A stretch of 64,000 nt of DNA from Bradyrhizobium sp. CCBAU 53351 (GTDB lineage: Bacteria; Pseudomonadota; Alphaproteobacteria; Rhizobiales; Xanthobacteraceae), in contig NZ_CP030059.1 of NCBI RefSeq assembly GCF_015291745.1, forward strand, positions 6,165,501 to 6,229,500. The letters are read 5' to 3'. The number at the start of each line of letters is the position of its first letter. Position 1 is the first letter of the stretch. The notes beneath the pieces were generated by a model. It was not told the DNA's origin and did no database searches. It saw nothing but the letters and a program-made list of their open reading frames with translations. Position numbers and translations under genes: made by a program. This document shows, piece by piece, positions 18,050 to 26,318 of the stretch.

Positions 18050-19732
18050 TCAATCGCTCGAGGAGCTGTTCAGCAATGCCTTGAGATAAGTCAGCGTGCT
18101 GTTGGCGCTCTCGATCGCCGCCTGGTACTTTGCGTATTGGGTCTGGAGCTGCGACTGCAGCGTTGCGGCCGCACCGTTGATGTCGTCGACCTTTTGCTGA
18201 AGATCGTCATCGCGCGTGGTCAGATTGGTGATGAGCGTCTGCAGCACGCCGGTCGAGGACGCGTAGTTCTTGGCGATCTGATAGAGCTGCGTCGCAATGC
18301 CCGAGGTCGACGTCACCGTGATCGATTGGGAGGTCGACCCGCTGTAGGTGAAGGCCATGCCTGCATAGATCGAGCCGGCGGCACCGATGATCGTGGTGCC
18401 GCTGACCGTGAACAGCGTCGAATCGCCGCCGACCGACGCCGAGGCGAGGTTGCCGTCGGAATCGACTGCCACATCCAGCGTGAAGGATTGCGGCGACGTC
18501 CCGGTATTGACGACGCTGAGCTGGCTGGACGACGTCGTGGTCTGCGCCGACAACAGCTTGGTCACGCCGCTCAGATCGGTGCTCAGGATGTCCGACAGTG
18601 TCGAGGTGCCGAGCTCCAGCTCGTTGCTCTCGTTGAACGACAGACCGAGATCGGCCATGGTCATGCCGCCGATCGTGCTGTTCAACGCACTCTGGAGCGC
18701 ATCCATGATGTTGCGCATCGTTCCGTCGCCGAACAGGACCGCGCTCGAATCCGCCGTGCCGTCGGTCGCCGTCGCCTGTTGGGCGATAACCTCGTCGCGA
18801 AAGGCGTTGTAGTTGGTGACGAACGTCTCCAGCGCCGACTGGATCTGGCTGGTGTCGGTCTCGATGCTGATGTTCAGCGACGTTCCGTCCGGCGTCGCCT
18901 GGAGCAGGTTGAAAGTGACCCCGCTCAGGACGTCGGAGATGTCGTTGGTGCCGCGGGTCATCGAGATGCCGTCGAGCGTGAATTCGGCCGACTGCGCCGC
19001 CTGGATGACGTTGGTGAAGCTCCCCGAGCTGTCCGTGACGCCCAGCTCGTTCATGATGTCGTCGCCGGACGTGCTGGAATAGCTGATATCAGCCGCATCC
19101 TCCGTGCCGGTCAACACCATCTGGTACGAGGTGCTGGACACCTGCACGATCGAGGCCTGGACATTGGTCGTCGAGGTCTGGGCGTTGATGGCATCGACGA
19201 TGTCTTGAAGCGACATCGTGCTGGTGACGGAGATGTCGGACGTGGCACCGCCCTCCAGGCCGATCGAAAACGTGCCGGAATAGCCGAGCTCGTCGGTCTG
19301 GCTCGATTGCGCCGTGCCGGACACCTTGTGGGCGGTGGCGAGCTGGCTGATCGTCAGCGAGTGGTCGCCGGTCGCCGCCCCGCTCTTGATCGTCATGGAG
19401 AGCGCCGAGGAAGCGCTGACATCCCCGGTCGAGCTGATGCTGGCGGCGCGCGTGGCAAACGCGCTGGTGGACAACGAGTTGACCACCGCGGTCGAAAGCG
19501 AGGCCAATCCCGAGTACAGCGTCTTCAGATCGCTCTGCAGCGTCTGATAGGCCGAGATCTTGGCCTCGTTGTTCGTGATCGTGGTCGATATCGTGTCCGC
19601 CTGCGCGGTCTTCGCGTCGACGGCAGCCTGGATCAGCGCCGACCAGTCGATGCTGCTCGAATTGGTGGTCCCGCTCGTGGTGACGGAGACACCCGAACTT
19701 GTGCTGCTGCTGGTCGAACTGACGGAAGCCAC
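18050..19732 (-). CDS. fliD: FliD, filament cap protein (HAP2)
   Basis: 560 aa cap protein guiding flagellin polymerisation. N-terminal part has SSSIDWSALIQAAVDAKTAQ and the helix KISAYQTLQSDLKTLYSGL; the C-terminal domain has QLYQIAKNYASSTGVLQTLI and a long coiled coil (LTTRDDDLQQKVDDINGAAATLQSQL). The first 25 residues are a Ser/Thr tract. Separated from flagellin by a hairpin terminator, and followed by fliS. Confidence 0.93.
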   Translation of the reverse strand: MASVSSTSSSTSSGVSVTTSGTTNSSSIDWSALIQAAVDAKTAQADTISTTITNNEAKISAYQTLQSDLKTLYSGLASLSTAVVNSLSTSAFATRAASISSTGDVSASSALSMTIKSGAATGDHSLTISQLATAHKVSGTAQSSQTDELGYSGTFSIGLEGGATSDISVTSTMSLQDIVDAINAQTSTTNVQASIVQVSSTSYQMVLTGTEDAADISYSSTSGDDIMNELGVTDSSGSFTNVIQAAQSAEFTLDGISMTRGTNDISDVLSGVTFNLLQATPDGTSLNISIETDTSQIQSALETFVTNYNAFRDEVIAQQATATDGTADSSAVLFGDGTMRNIMDALQSALNSTIGGMTMADLGLSFNESNELELGTSTLSDILSTDLSGVTKLLSAQTTTSSSQLSVVNTGTSPQSFTLDVAVDSDGNLASASVGGDSTLFTVSGTTIIGAAGSIYAGMAFTYSGSTSQSITVTSTSGIATQLYQIAKNYASSTGVLQTLITNLTTRDDDLQQKVDDINGAAATLQSQLQTQYAKYQAAIESANSTLTYLKALLNSSSSD

Positions 19733-19756
19733 TGTGCGTATCTGTCCCTGGTAGGA

Positions 19757-19783
19757 AGCGGGCCGGCATCACGCCGGCCCGCT
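19757..19783 (-). terminator. Hairpin after the flagellin gene
   Basis: Perfect 11-base arms AGCGGGCCGGC (19757-19767) and GCCGGCCCGCT (19773-19783) around a five-base loop. It starts just past the flagellin stop and lies before fliD. There is only a weak T run, so it may attenuate rather than fully stop transcription and keep flagellin mRNA in excess over fliD. Confidence 0.7.
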
Positions 19784-19793
19784 CGTCGCGTCA

Positions 19794-20618
19794 TCAGCCC
19801 AGCAGCTTGAGCAGGTACTGGGGCATCTGGTTCGCAGCGGCCAGTGCCGACACGGCGGCCTGGGTCTTAACTTCCGCGGAGGAGAGCTTGGACTGCTCGG
19901 CCGCGATGTCGACGTCCTTGATCGCCGAATTCGCCGATTGCAGGTTCTGGGTTTGGGTCGAGATCGAGTCCGCGCTGAAATTGAAGCGGGATTCCTGGGC
20001 GCCGATGCTGGCGCGGGCAGCGGAGACCGTGTCGATCGCCGTGTCCAGTGCGGTCAGCGCCGAGGTCGCGTTCGACAGCGTGCTGACGTCGAGCGAGGAC
20101 ACGCCGAGCGAAGAGGCCGTCAGGCTCGTGAGCGTGATGGTGATGGTATCGGAGCCCGACGAGCCGACCAGCACCGAGACGCCGGAAGCGAACACGCTGG
20201 AGCCGTCGAGCAGGCTCTGGCTGGAGTAGCGGGTGCCGGACGCGATTGAATCGATTTCGCTCGTCAACTGCGTGAATTCCGAGTTGATGTAGGCGCGGCT
20301 GGAGTCGGTCGTGGTGCCCGACGCGGATTCGGAAGCCAGCGACTTCATGCGGGCGAGGATGTCGGAGATGTTCGAGGCGCCGCCGTCGGCGGTCTGCAGG
20401 ATCGCGTTGGCCTGCGAGGCGTTGGTCGCGGCCTGCTGCAGCGTGGTGACATCCGAGGAGATGCGGGTCGAGATCGCAAGGCCGGCGGCGTCGTCGGATG
20501 CCGACGTGATGCGCGAGCCGCTCGACAGCTTCGAGAGCGAAGAGGTCTCTTGCGACGAATTGATGTTGAGGTAACGAACCGCGGCGTTGGCGGCGGTATT
20601 GGTGTTGATTGCGGGCAT
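19794..20618 (-). CDS. fliC: Flagellin
   Basis: 274 aa filament subunit, short like many alphaproteobacterial flagellins. Conserved D0/D1 ends: SSLSKLSSGSRITSASDDAAGLAIS (about residues 26-50) and the C-terminal helix KTQAAVSALAAANQMPQYLLKLLG. The middle is reduced and Ser/Thr-rich, with no cysteine and very few lysines. AGGAGC precedes ATG 20618. It is a single flagellin copy here and lies between the sigma factor gene and fliD. Confidence 0.97.
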   Translation of the reverse strand: MPAINTNTAANAAVRYLNINSSQETSSLSKLSSGSRITSASDDAAGLAISTRISSDVTTLQQAATNASQANAILQTADGGASNISDILARMKSLASESASGTTTDSSRAYINSEFTQLTSEIDSIASGTRYSSQSLLDGSSVFASGVSVLVGSSGSDTITITLTSLTASSLGVSSLDVSTLSNATSALTALDTAIDTVSAARASIGAQESRFNFSADSISTQTQNLQSANSAIKDVDIAAEQSKLSSAEVKTQAAVSALAAANQMPQYLLKLLG

Positions 20619-20762
20619 TGAAAGCTCCTGTGCTGATGGGCATGGCGTGCCGCATCGTTGAAATCGGCTTACGACGACGCGGACCGCAGCCCCGTCCGTT
20701 CGCTCAAACGACGGAGCGCAAGGAGATCAGGCGCGAAAGTTTTTGCGAGGCGATTTTTATGG
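20619..20762 (-). promoter_or_regulatory. Leader region of flagellin
   Basis: 143 bases between the sigma gene stop and the flagellin start. Ribosome site AGGAGC lies about eight bases before the ATG. A GCCGATTT on the minus strand recalls the -10 of flagellar sigma-28 promoters, but no matching TAAA lies at the right spacing, so the promoter type is undecided. Confidence 0.35.
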
Positions 20763-21461
20763 TTAGCAGTCGGTAAACGCGGTGCGGATGTCGCGCTCGT
20801 GCTTGCGCAGGAGCTGGCGAAGCTGCTGGCGTCCGCGCTTGAGCAGCGACTCGACGGCAGCCACCGTCGTGTCCATCACCTGGGCGATCTCGCCGTTGCT
20901 CATGTTCTCATGATACGAGAAGATCACAGCAATGCGCTGCTGCTCGGGCAGCCGCTGCATCGCCAGCTCCAGCATGTCGTTCAGCTCGTTACGCGCGATG
21001 ATCTCGACCGCGCCGGGCTGGCCGTCGGCGACCTCAGGCACGGTCTCGACGTTCTCGTTGCGCGACTTGCGGCGCAGATCGATGCAGCGATTGGAGATGA
21101 CACGGTAGAGCCAAGTCGAGAACTTGGCGCGGCCGTGCTGCCAGCGTCCGCGATGGCTCCAGATCTTGAGCATGGTGTCCTGCACCACGTCCTCGGCGTC
21201 CGCCGCGTTGCCGACGATGCGCAGCGCGATTGCGTAGCCGCGATCGATGTGACGCTCGACCAACATGCGGAAAGCGACCTCGTCGCCGGTCGCGAGTTTG
21301 TCGAGCAATTCGCTGTCTTCATCATAGACGACATCGTCGGCGACAGGTGCGCTGTCCGGCGCGAGCGGCACCGAGGGCATCATCGGCACCATCGCTTCGG
21401 CTGGCACCGTCGTCGCAATCGCGGACTCGGCGGGCGTCATGACATCAGCAGCGTAATTCAT
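20763..21461 (-). CDS. ECF-type RNA polymerase sigma factor
   Basis: 232 aa from ATG 21461, with a strong GGAGG seven bases upstream. Sigma2 region: ALRIVGNAADAEDVVQDTMLKIW and FSTWLYRVISNRCIDLRRK (about residues 76-130). Sigma4 region: LPEQQRIAVIFSYHENMSNGEIAQVMDTTVAAVESLLKRGRQQL (about 168-211). An unusual acidic and Ala/Pro-rich N-terminal extension of some 50 residues precedes region 2. It lies head-to-tail upstream of flagellin and divergent from the HAD/glycosyltransferase cassette, so may drive one or both. No obvious anti-sigma gene is adjacent. Confidence 0.93.
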   Translation of the reverse strand: MNYAADVMTPAESAIATTVPAEAMVPMMPSVPLAPDSAPVADDVVYDEDSELLDKLATGDEVAFRMLVERHIDRGYAIALRIVGNAADAEDVVQDTMLKIWSHRGRWQHGRAKFSTWLYRVISNRCIDLRRKSRNENVETVPEVADGQPGAVEIIARNELNDMLELAMQRLPEQQRIAVIFSYHENMSNGEIAQVMDTTVAAVESLLKRGRQQLRQLLRKHERDIRTAFTDC

Positions 21462-21973
21462 CCCGCAACCTCCAACCCACAATGCCGGGGGCGCACATGC
21501 CACACGGCTTCCAGGCGTTGAACGCAGGACCAAAACAATCCAGGCGAAGAATTTTTGTTATTTTTCAAGATGTTACCTGGCATCTTTTGCCGAGCGTCGG
21601 GCAATAATTGCCGATAGCGCGATGCTCTCGCGCTTCAATCCTGCAATCATCACATCGTCTCGCGCCATGACAGATCATCCATCGTGAACAGATGTAGCAG
21701 TAAGAAAACGCAGACATTACGCGGCACTAGGTGATCGCGTGCAACGCGCGCGTGGCGCATCAAGAAGCGATTGTTTCCGAGTGTGAATGAACGCGAGACA
21801 GCATCCGCACTCGGCAATTTTTTCCGAATCACCTTTTTCGAACCTAGCGATTTTTTTGAATCTGTCAGTCGCGACGAACGCGATTTTGAATCGCACGAGA
21901 ATTTTTTTGCATTTGCGGCGCCTGACTCGACGCGGACGCACGTTCAGCGTCCTGATGGGCGGGGAATTGCAGC
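21462..21973. other. AT-rich divergent intergenic region
   Basis: About 510 bases, clearly richer in A/T than the flanks, with runs such as GAATTTTTTTGC and CGATTTTTTTGAATC. It separates the sigma factor gene (minus) from the HAD cassette (plus). It contains the perfect palindrome GGCAATAATTGCC (21600-21612) and the small repeat CGATTTTGAATCG. Short open frames (for example 21771-21977) lack coding character. Probably promoters for both sides. Confidence 0.6.
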
Positions 21974-24388
21974 ATGAAGATCGCAACAGTAGGCGCCGAG
22001 CGTCGCGCGCAAATTGTTTCTGCTTGGTCGTTCGATGTTTTCGATACGTTTCTGCTGCGTGCATGCACGACGCCGGATGGCGTGTTTGAAGGGACTTACG
22101 AGCTATCCGGCATTTCACGATCTTGTCCGAATGTTTCCGCGAGTTTCGTTCAGCATCGCATCCAGGCCGAATCGCGCGCGCGTCGAATCGCGAAGGAGAA
22201 ATGCGGCGCGAGCGAAGTGCGCATCGAGGAGATCTATTCCTGTTTTCCATTCAAGCTGTTCGGCCTTTCCCGAGCCGACCTGAACGATCTGGTCGAGGCC
22301 GAGTTCGGCGCCGAGGTCGAGCTTTGCCGCGTCAACCCGGACATGCTCGGGCAATATCTGGACATGAAACGCGTCGGCCACCGCGTCGGATTCATCTCGG
22401 ACACCTATTGGGATTCCGGCCGGCTGGCGCGGCTGCTGCGGGCTTGCCATCCCGGCCTCGCCTGGGACTTCCTCTATGCGTCCTGCGACCACGGCAGCGG
22501 CAAGAGCGACGGCTTGTTCGCGACCTACCTCTCCGAGCAGGGCATCGATGCCGATGCCTCCTTTCACGTCGGCGACAACGAGAAGGCGGACATCAAGGGG
22601 GCGAAGCGCCACGGCATTCAGCCCCGCTATTATCCGCAGGCATCAGCGCAGCTCGCCTCGAAATTTCAGCGCGAGACGGCACTGTTCGAGCTGCTGTGCA
22701 GCGGCGCGCCGGCGCGGCTAGATCACGGCGCGCGGACGCTGCGGCGCATGGTCGCCGCGCGCAGCGCCGGGAGGTCCCAGGCCTTCCAGCTCGGGCTGAC
22801 CGTGCTCGGCCCTGTCATGACCGCGTTCGATGCCTTCATGACGCGGCGCTGCGAGGAGATGGCGGGTCCGGGCCGCAAGGTCGTGCTCGGCTTTCTCGGC
22901 CGCGACGGTTTTCTGTCGCACCGGATCCGGCAGGAGCGGCATGGCGCCCCATCGGCCTATATCGAGATCAACCGTCGCGTCAGCCTGATCGCCTCAGCCG
23001 ACACGATGCAGCCGCTCGTCGATCTGCTCGGCAAGGTGCTCAAGATCGACGCGCCGACCTTCCGCGACATGGTGAAGATCATGCCGGCGAAAGTTGCCGC
23101 GTTCTTTGGCGGCTTTCCGGACGGGATTGCCTCCGGCGAGGAGCTCGCCGAGGCGCTTCCCGGACTGATCGATCTCGCCGAGATCGTCGCGCTCGCCGCG
23201 GGCTTGCGCGCCCGGCTGCTCGCCTATCTCCGCCGGACCATCCCCGGCTTCGACGACTGCACCGATCTCGTACTGGCCGATCTCGGCTATTCCGGCAGCG
23301 TGCAGAAGGCGCTGCGCCGCATCTTCGACCTCGAAGGCATCGAGATCCGCCTGCACGGCGCATATCTGATGTCGCTCGACGACGCCTTCGACGACCTTGC
23401 CGAACAGGACAGCGCGGCAGGCTTCATCTCCGACCTCGTCGTCACGCCTCACGTCAAGCGCATGCTGATCCGCAACGTCGCGCTGCTGGAACAGATTTGC
23501 TGCTCCGCGGACGGTTCGGTGCGCGATTACGACGGCGGCGCGGTGCTACGCGAGATCAATCCGCGTCCCCCCGAGCAGTTGGCGCTTGCCGCGGAGATCC
23601 AGGCCGGCGCGCTGGCTTTCGCTGGCGGCGCGGACGGTGTCGCGCGAGATTACGATCTCGATCCCTATGCCACCCCCGATGTCGCGGCGCGCTGGTGCGC
23701 GGCGACGCTGGCGCGGCTTCTGCTGCTGCCTGATGATGACGAACTGGCGCTGCTCGGCCCGTTGAAGCACGACGTCAATCTCGGGACCCACGCGCTCGCG
23801 CCGCTGCTCGACGCGCCGTTCGTGCGCAACCAGATCACCGCCCGCGGCCTCTCGGCGGCCTCCACGGCGGCCGCGCCGCCCATGTGGCTTGCCGGCAGTT
23901 TCGCCGGCCTGTCACCATCCTACAATTATCTGTACGTGCTGTTCGGCGCCAACCGCCTGCCTGCCGACGTCTTTGAGGAACGGGCCTCCGGCCTGGTTCA
24001 GGTCGGACTGTTCCGCGCCAACGGCGGTGCGGCGCTGGAGGCGGCGACCGTCCATCGCACCGGGCTCGGCGAGCTGCGTCTGCGCATTCCCCTGTCGCGT
24101 CGCATGTCGATCTCCACGATCGCACTGCCGCTGGCGAAATTCGCGCCTGAAGGCCTGCTTCACGGCGTGACCCTGCAGCAGGGCGGCGACGTTCGTGACG
24201 CCGCCGAGAGCCAGGATGTTGTCGCGATCGCGACCGAGCGGTTGATCTACGGCGGCGTGCAGTGGAATGGCGGCCATTATCGCGCCGAGACCGAAGACGG
24301 TTGCCTGCTGATCCCGGTCGCCCCGATGACGCAGGAGATCGCGATCTATTCCGTCGCGATCACCCCGCTCGGAGCCGCCCCCAAATAG
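21974..24388 (+). CDS. HAD-like multidomain protein of a glycan/flagellar-modification type
   Basis: 804 aa. N-terminal HAD-fold domain (about 18-225): motif I SFDVFDT with the nucleophile-position Asp21, motif II FISDTYW (Ser142), motif III GSGKSDG (Lys177), motif IV HVGDNEKADIKGAK (Asp201). In motif I the +2 position is Phe, not the Asp that acts as general acid in HAD phosphatases. A second domain carries FLGRDGFLS (about 311) and LADLGYSGSVQKAL (about 435), a pattern known from HAD proteins in polysaccharide clusters. The last 250 residues are unassigned. Start ATG 21974. Followed by a probable glycosyltransferase; located beside the flagellin locus. Confidence 0.75.
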   Translation: MKIATVGAERRAQIVSAWSFDVFDTFLLRACTTPDGVFEGTYELSGISRSCPNVSASFVQHRIQAESRARRIAKEKCGASEVRIEEIYSCFPFKLFGLSRADLNDLVEAEFGAEVELCRVNPDMLGQYLDMKRVGHRVGFISDTYWDSGRLARLLRACHPGLAWDFLYASCDHGSGKSDGLFATYLSEQGIDADASFHVGDNEKADIKGAKRHGIQPRYYPQASAQLASKFQRETALFELLCSGAPARLDHGARTLRRMVAARSAGRSQAFQLGLTVLGPVMTAFDAFMTRRCEEMAGPGRKVVLGFLGRDGFLSHRIRQERHGAPSAYIEINRRVSLIASADTMQPLVDLLGKVLKIDAPTFRDMVKIMPAKVAAFFGGFPDGIASGEELAEALPGLIDLAEIVALAAGLRARLLAYLRRTIPGFDDCTDLVLADLGYSGSVQKALRRIFDLEGIEIRLHGAYLMSLDDAFDDLAEQDSAAGFISDLVVTPHVKRMLIRNVALLEQICCSADGSVRDYDGGAVLREINPRPPEQLALAAEIQAGALAFAGGADGVARDYDLDPYATPDVAARWCAATLARLLLLPDDDELALLGPLKHDVNLGTHALAPLLDAPFVRNQITARGLSAASTAAAPPMWLAGSFAGLSPSYNYLYVLFGANRLPADVFEERASGLVQVGLFRANGGAALEAATVHRTGLGELRLRIPLSRRMSISTIALPLAKFAPEGLLHGVTLQQGGDVRDAAESQDVVAIATERLIYGGVQWNGGHYRAETEDGCLLIPVAPMTQEIAIYSVAITPLGAAPK

Positions 24389-24448
24389 TGCGCCTGATCG
24401 CGCCGCCCCGGCCGTTGAAGTCCTGGGGCTTACGAGGGGGCACGGAAA

Positions 24449-25768
24449 TTGCGGAACGCGACGCAGGCGAATCTTGGGCAGGTACTGCAGTCCGGCGGCA
24501 TCAAGCTCGGCCGGACCCAGCTCGACCGCCTGGGCTGGCTGATCGGCCAATACGGTGCGCCGGCGCTCGATGGCGTCGCGGACGGACGGCACAACGGCGT
24601 CGCTATTCTGAGGGAGCCACTGAGCGGTGCGGCGGCCGAGCTGTTCTACCGTTCGCTCAATCCCGCCTGCGCGGTCGTCATCCCCAGAAGCGAGAATCCC
24701 GGCTTCGACTTTCTCAAGTCCAAGCTGACCGAATTCGGCACCGTCGGCCCCTGCAGCGCCGAGGGCCCGCACGAGATGTGGTGGGGCGGCATCGGCTGGT
24801 CGAGATTCCTCGCCGCCGCCGACGCCTCCACGCCCCGGCCGCGAATCGTCTCCTGCCATACGCGCGGTGTCGACGCGGCCGCGTCCCTCCGCCTCCGTCA
24901 TTCGCTCGAACGCGTGCAGCTCGATTGTCATATCGAGCCGATCGACACCCAGCTCGACGACCGCCTGCTCTGCTTCGAGAAGGCGGAGTTCATGGTGCGG
25001 ATGTGGAACAAATATCGCGAACCACTGCTGTTCGTCGACGCGGGCGCTACCTTGCGCGAGGCGCCGCTGCTGCCCTCCTTCCTCGGCTGCGACGTCGCCT
25101 TGCACAAGTGGAATCGCTGGGAGATGTCGGCGCGCACGCTCTATCTCGGCCGCTCCGCGCATGCGGAACGGCTGCTTCGCGCATGGCAGCAGCTTGCCGC
25201 CGCCTATCCCGCGATCTGGGAGGGCTATCTGCTGGACCAGGCCTGGAGCCTGACGTCGTCGCAGGTGCCGCTCGATACCGTGTGGCTGCCCCGCTCCTAT
25301 CACGCGCTGAAGGGCGATCTCGGCGCCTCGCGCGCGACGATCCTGCACGACCAGCAGACGACGACGCTGGAGCTCGGTCCCGATCCCGGCTTCGCGAGCA
25401 TCGTGCGCACCGCCCGCCGCGCCGGCCGCACGGGCGCCCGCGACGCCTTCATGGTGATGACCTCGAAGGCCGAGACCAGAGGCGGCATCGCCGTGATCCT
25501 GCGCGACGTCTCGGCCAGCGACGCGGGTGCGGTCGCCACGACCGTCGAGGCCGTGACGGGCGCCTATGCCGCCGATTGCGGCGGATACGGCCGGCTCGAG
25601 CTGTCGCTCTGCGCCTGGCAGGACGACGTCGGTGCCGCGCGGGAAGCCGCAAGCCTCGCACGTTACCGCATCCTGGAGATCGCGCCGGGACAGCGCATCG
25701 CCAACGACTTTTTCGCAAGCCACGCGTCCGACGACGCGGTCATGACCGCACGCCAGCTTTTCCCCTAA
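24449..25768 (+). CDS. Probable GT-A-like glycosyltransferase
   Basis: 439 aa. The start is TTG 24449, with AGGGGG eight bases upstream. The region EPLLFVDAGATLREAPLLPSFLGCDVALHKW (about 191-221), then LYLGRSAHAERLLRAW and WEGYLLDQAWSL, resembles nucleotide-diphospho-sugar transferases in which an acidic DxD-type loop is followed by a strand listing an acceptor, and by the (E/D)GYLLDQAW segment. Here the loop reads DAG rather than DxD. Lies 60 bases after the HAD gene and 12 before the third cassette gene. Enzyme class probable, substrate unknown. Confidence 0.55.
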   Translation: MRNATQANLGQVLQSGGIKLGRTQLDRLGWLIGQYGAPALDGVADGRHNGVAILREPLSGAAAELFYRSLNPACAVVIPRSENPGFDFLKSKLTEFGTVGPCSAEGPHEMWWGGIGWSRFLAAADASTPRPRIVSCHTRGVDAAASLRLRHSLERVQLDCHIEPIDTQLDDRLLCFEKAEFMVRMWNKYREPLLFVDAGATLREAPLLPSFLGCDVALHKWNRWEMSARTLYLGRSAHAERLLRAWQQLAAAYPAIWEGYLLDQAWSLTSSQVPLDTVWLPRSYHALKGDLGASRATILHDQQTTTLELGPDPGFASIVRTARRAGRTGARDAFMVMTSKAETRGGIAVILRDVSASDAGAVATTVEAVTGAYAADCGGYGRLELSLCAWQDDVGAAREAASLARYRILEIAPGQRIANDFFASHASDDAVMTARQLFP

Positions 25769-25780
25769 GGGACCATCACG

Positions 25781-26317
25781 ATGCTCAAGACGATCATCCT
25801 GCTCACCGACACCGTGCAACAGCAGCAGCCGCTGGCCAATCTGCTCCGCGAGCATAATCGCGACCTCGTCTTCTGCTCGGCGCTGCGCGCATCGGACCTC
25901 AGTGCCATCGACCCTGACGTGCTGAGTGAGGCACGGCTGGTTTCGTTTGCCGCCGACGTCGCCATGCACGAAAAATTCCTGCTCAGGCTCGGCTATGGTG
26001 CCTACAAATTCTACGCCACGCCGACACAATATCCGGGCCTGCCGTCGGCGCCCGACGAGAGCGAGGACGATCCGCACTGCTTCTCCGTGATCGCGCAGTC
26101 GATGACGATCTGGCCGGATTTCAAGAAGGTGGTCGGCCTGGAAACGGTCACGATCCCAGATGGCACCGCTCCTGCCGAGCGCGAGCGGCTGGTGTTCTCC
26201 CGCCTCGCCCATCTGTTCTGGGGCATGTCGCACATGATCGCCGGCGAGGCGACGGACCTCCCCGGGATCATCGGATCCGGCGGCAGCCAGCGTCCGACGC
26301 TCGCGATGATGAACTGA
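25781..26317 (+). CDS. Degenerate formyltransferase-like protein
   Basis: 178 aa. The core SEARLVSFAADVAMHEKFLLRLGYGAYKFYATPTQYPG matches formyltransferase-family proteins that normally read LGYGAYNFHPGPPxYPG at this place. The catalytic Asn and His of the N-x-H motif are replaced by Lys76 and Tyr78, and the usual VDAGPIV region is missing, so formyl transfer is unlikely. The end (RLAHLFWGMSHMIA) also fits the family. Stop 26317 is one base from the convergent CoA-transferase stop. Probably co-transcribed with the HAD and glycosyltransferase genes; role unknown. Confidence 0.65.
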   Translation: MLKTIILLTDTVQQQQPLANLLREHNRDLVFCSALRASDLSAIDPDVLSEARLVSFAADVAMHEKFLLRLGYGAYKFYATPTQYPGLPSAPDESEDDPHCFSVIAQSMTIWPDFKKVVGLETVTIPDGTAPAERERLVFSRLAHLFWGMSHMIAGEATDLPGIIGSGGSQRPTLAMMN

Positions 26318-26318
26318 G

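Noticed and set aside
17723..19810. 695-codon plus-strand frame opposite fliS and fliD
   Set aside because: Antisense shadow of recognised flagellar genes, Arg/Gly-rich with no domain.
20619..20762. Sigma-28 promoter for flagellin
   Set aside because: GCCGATTT is present, but no TAAA at the required distance upstream.
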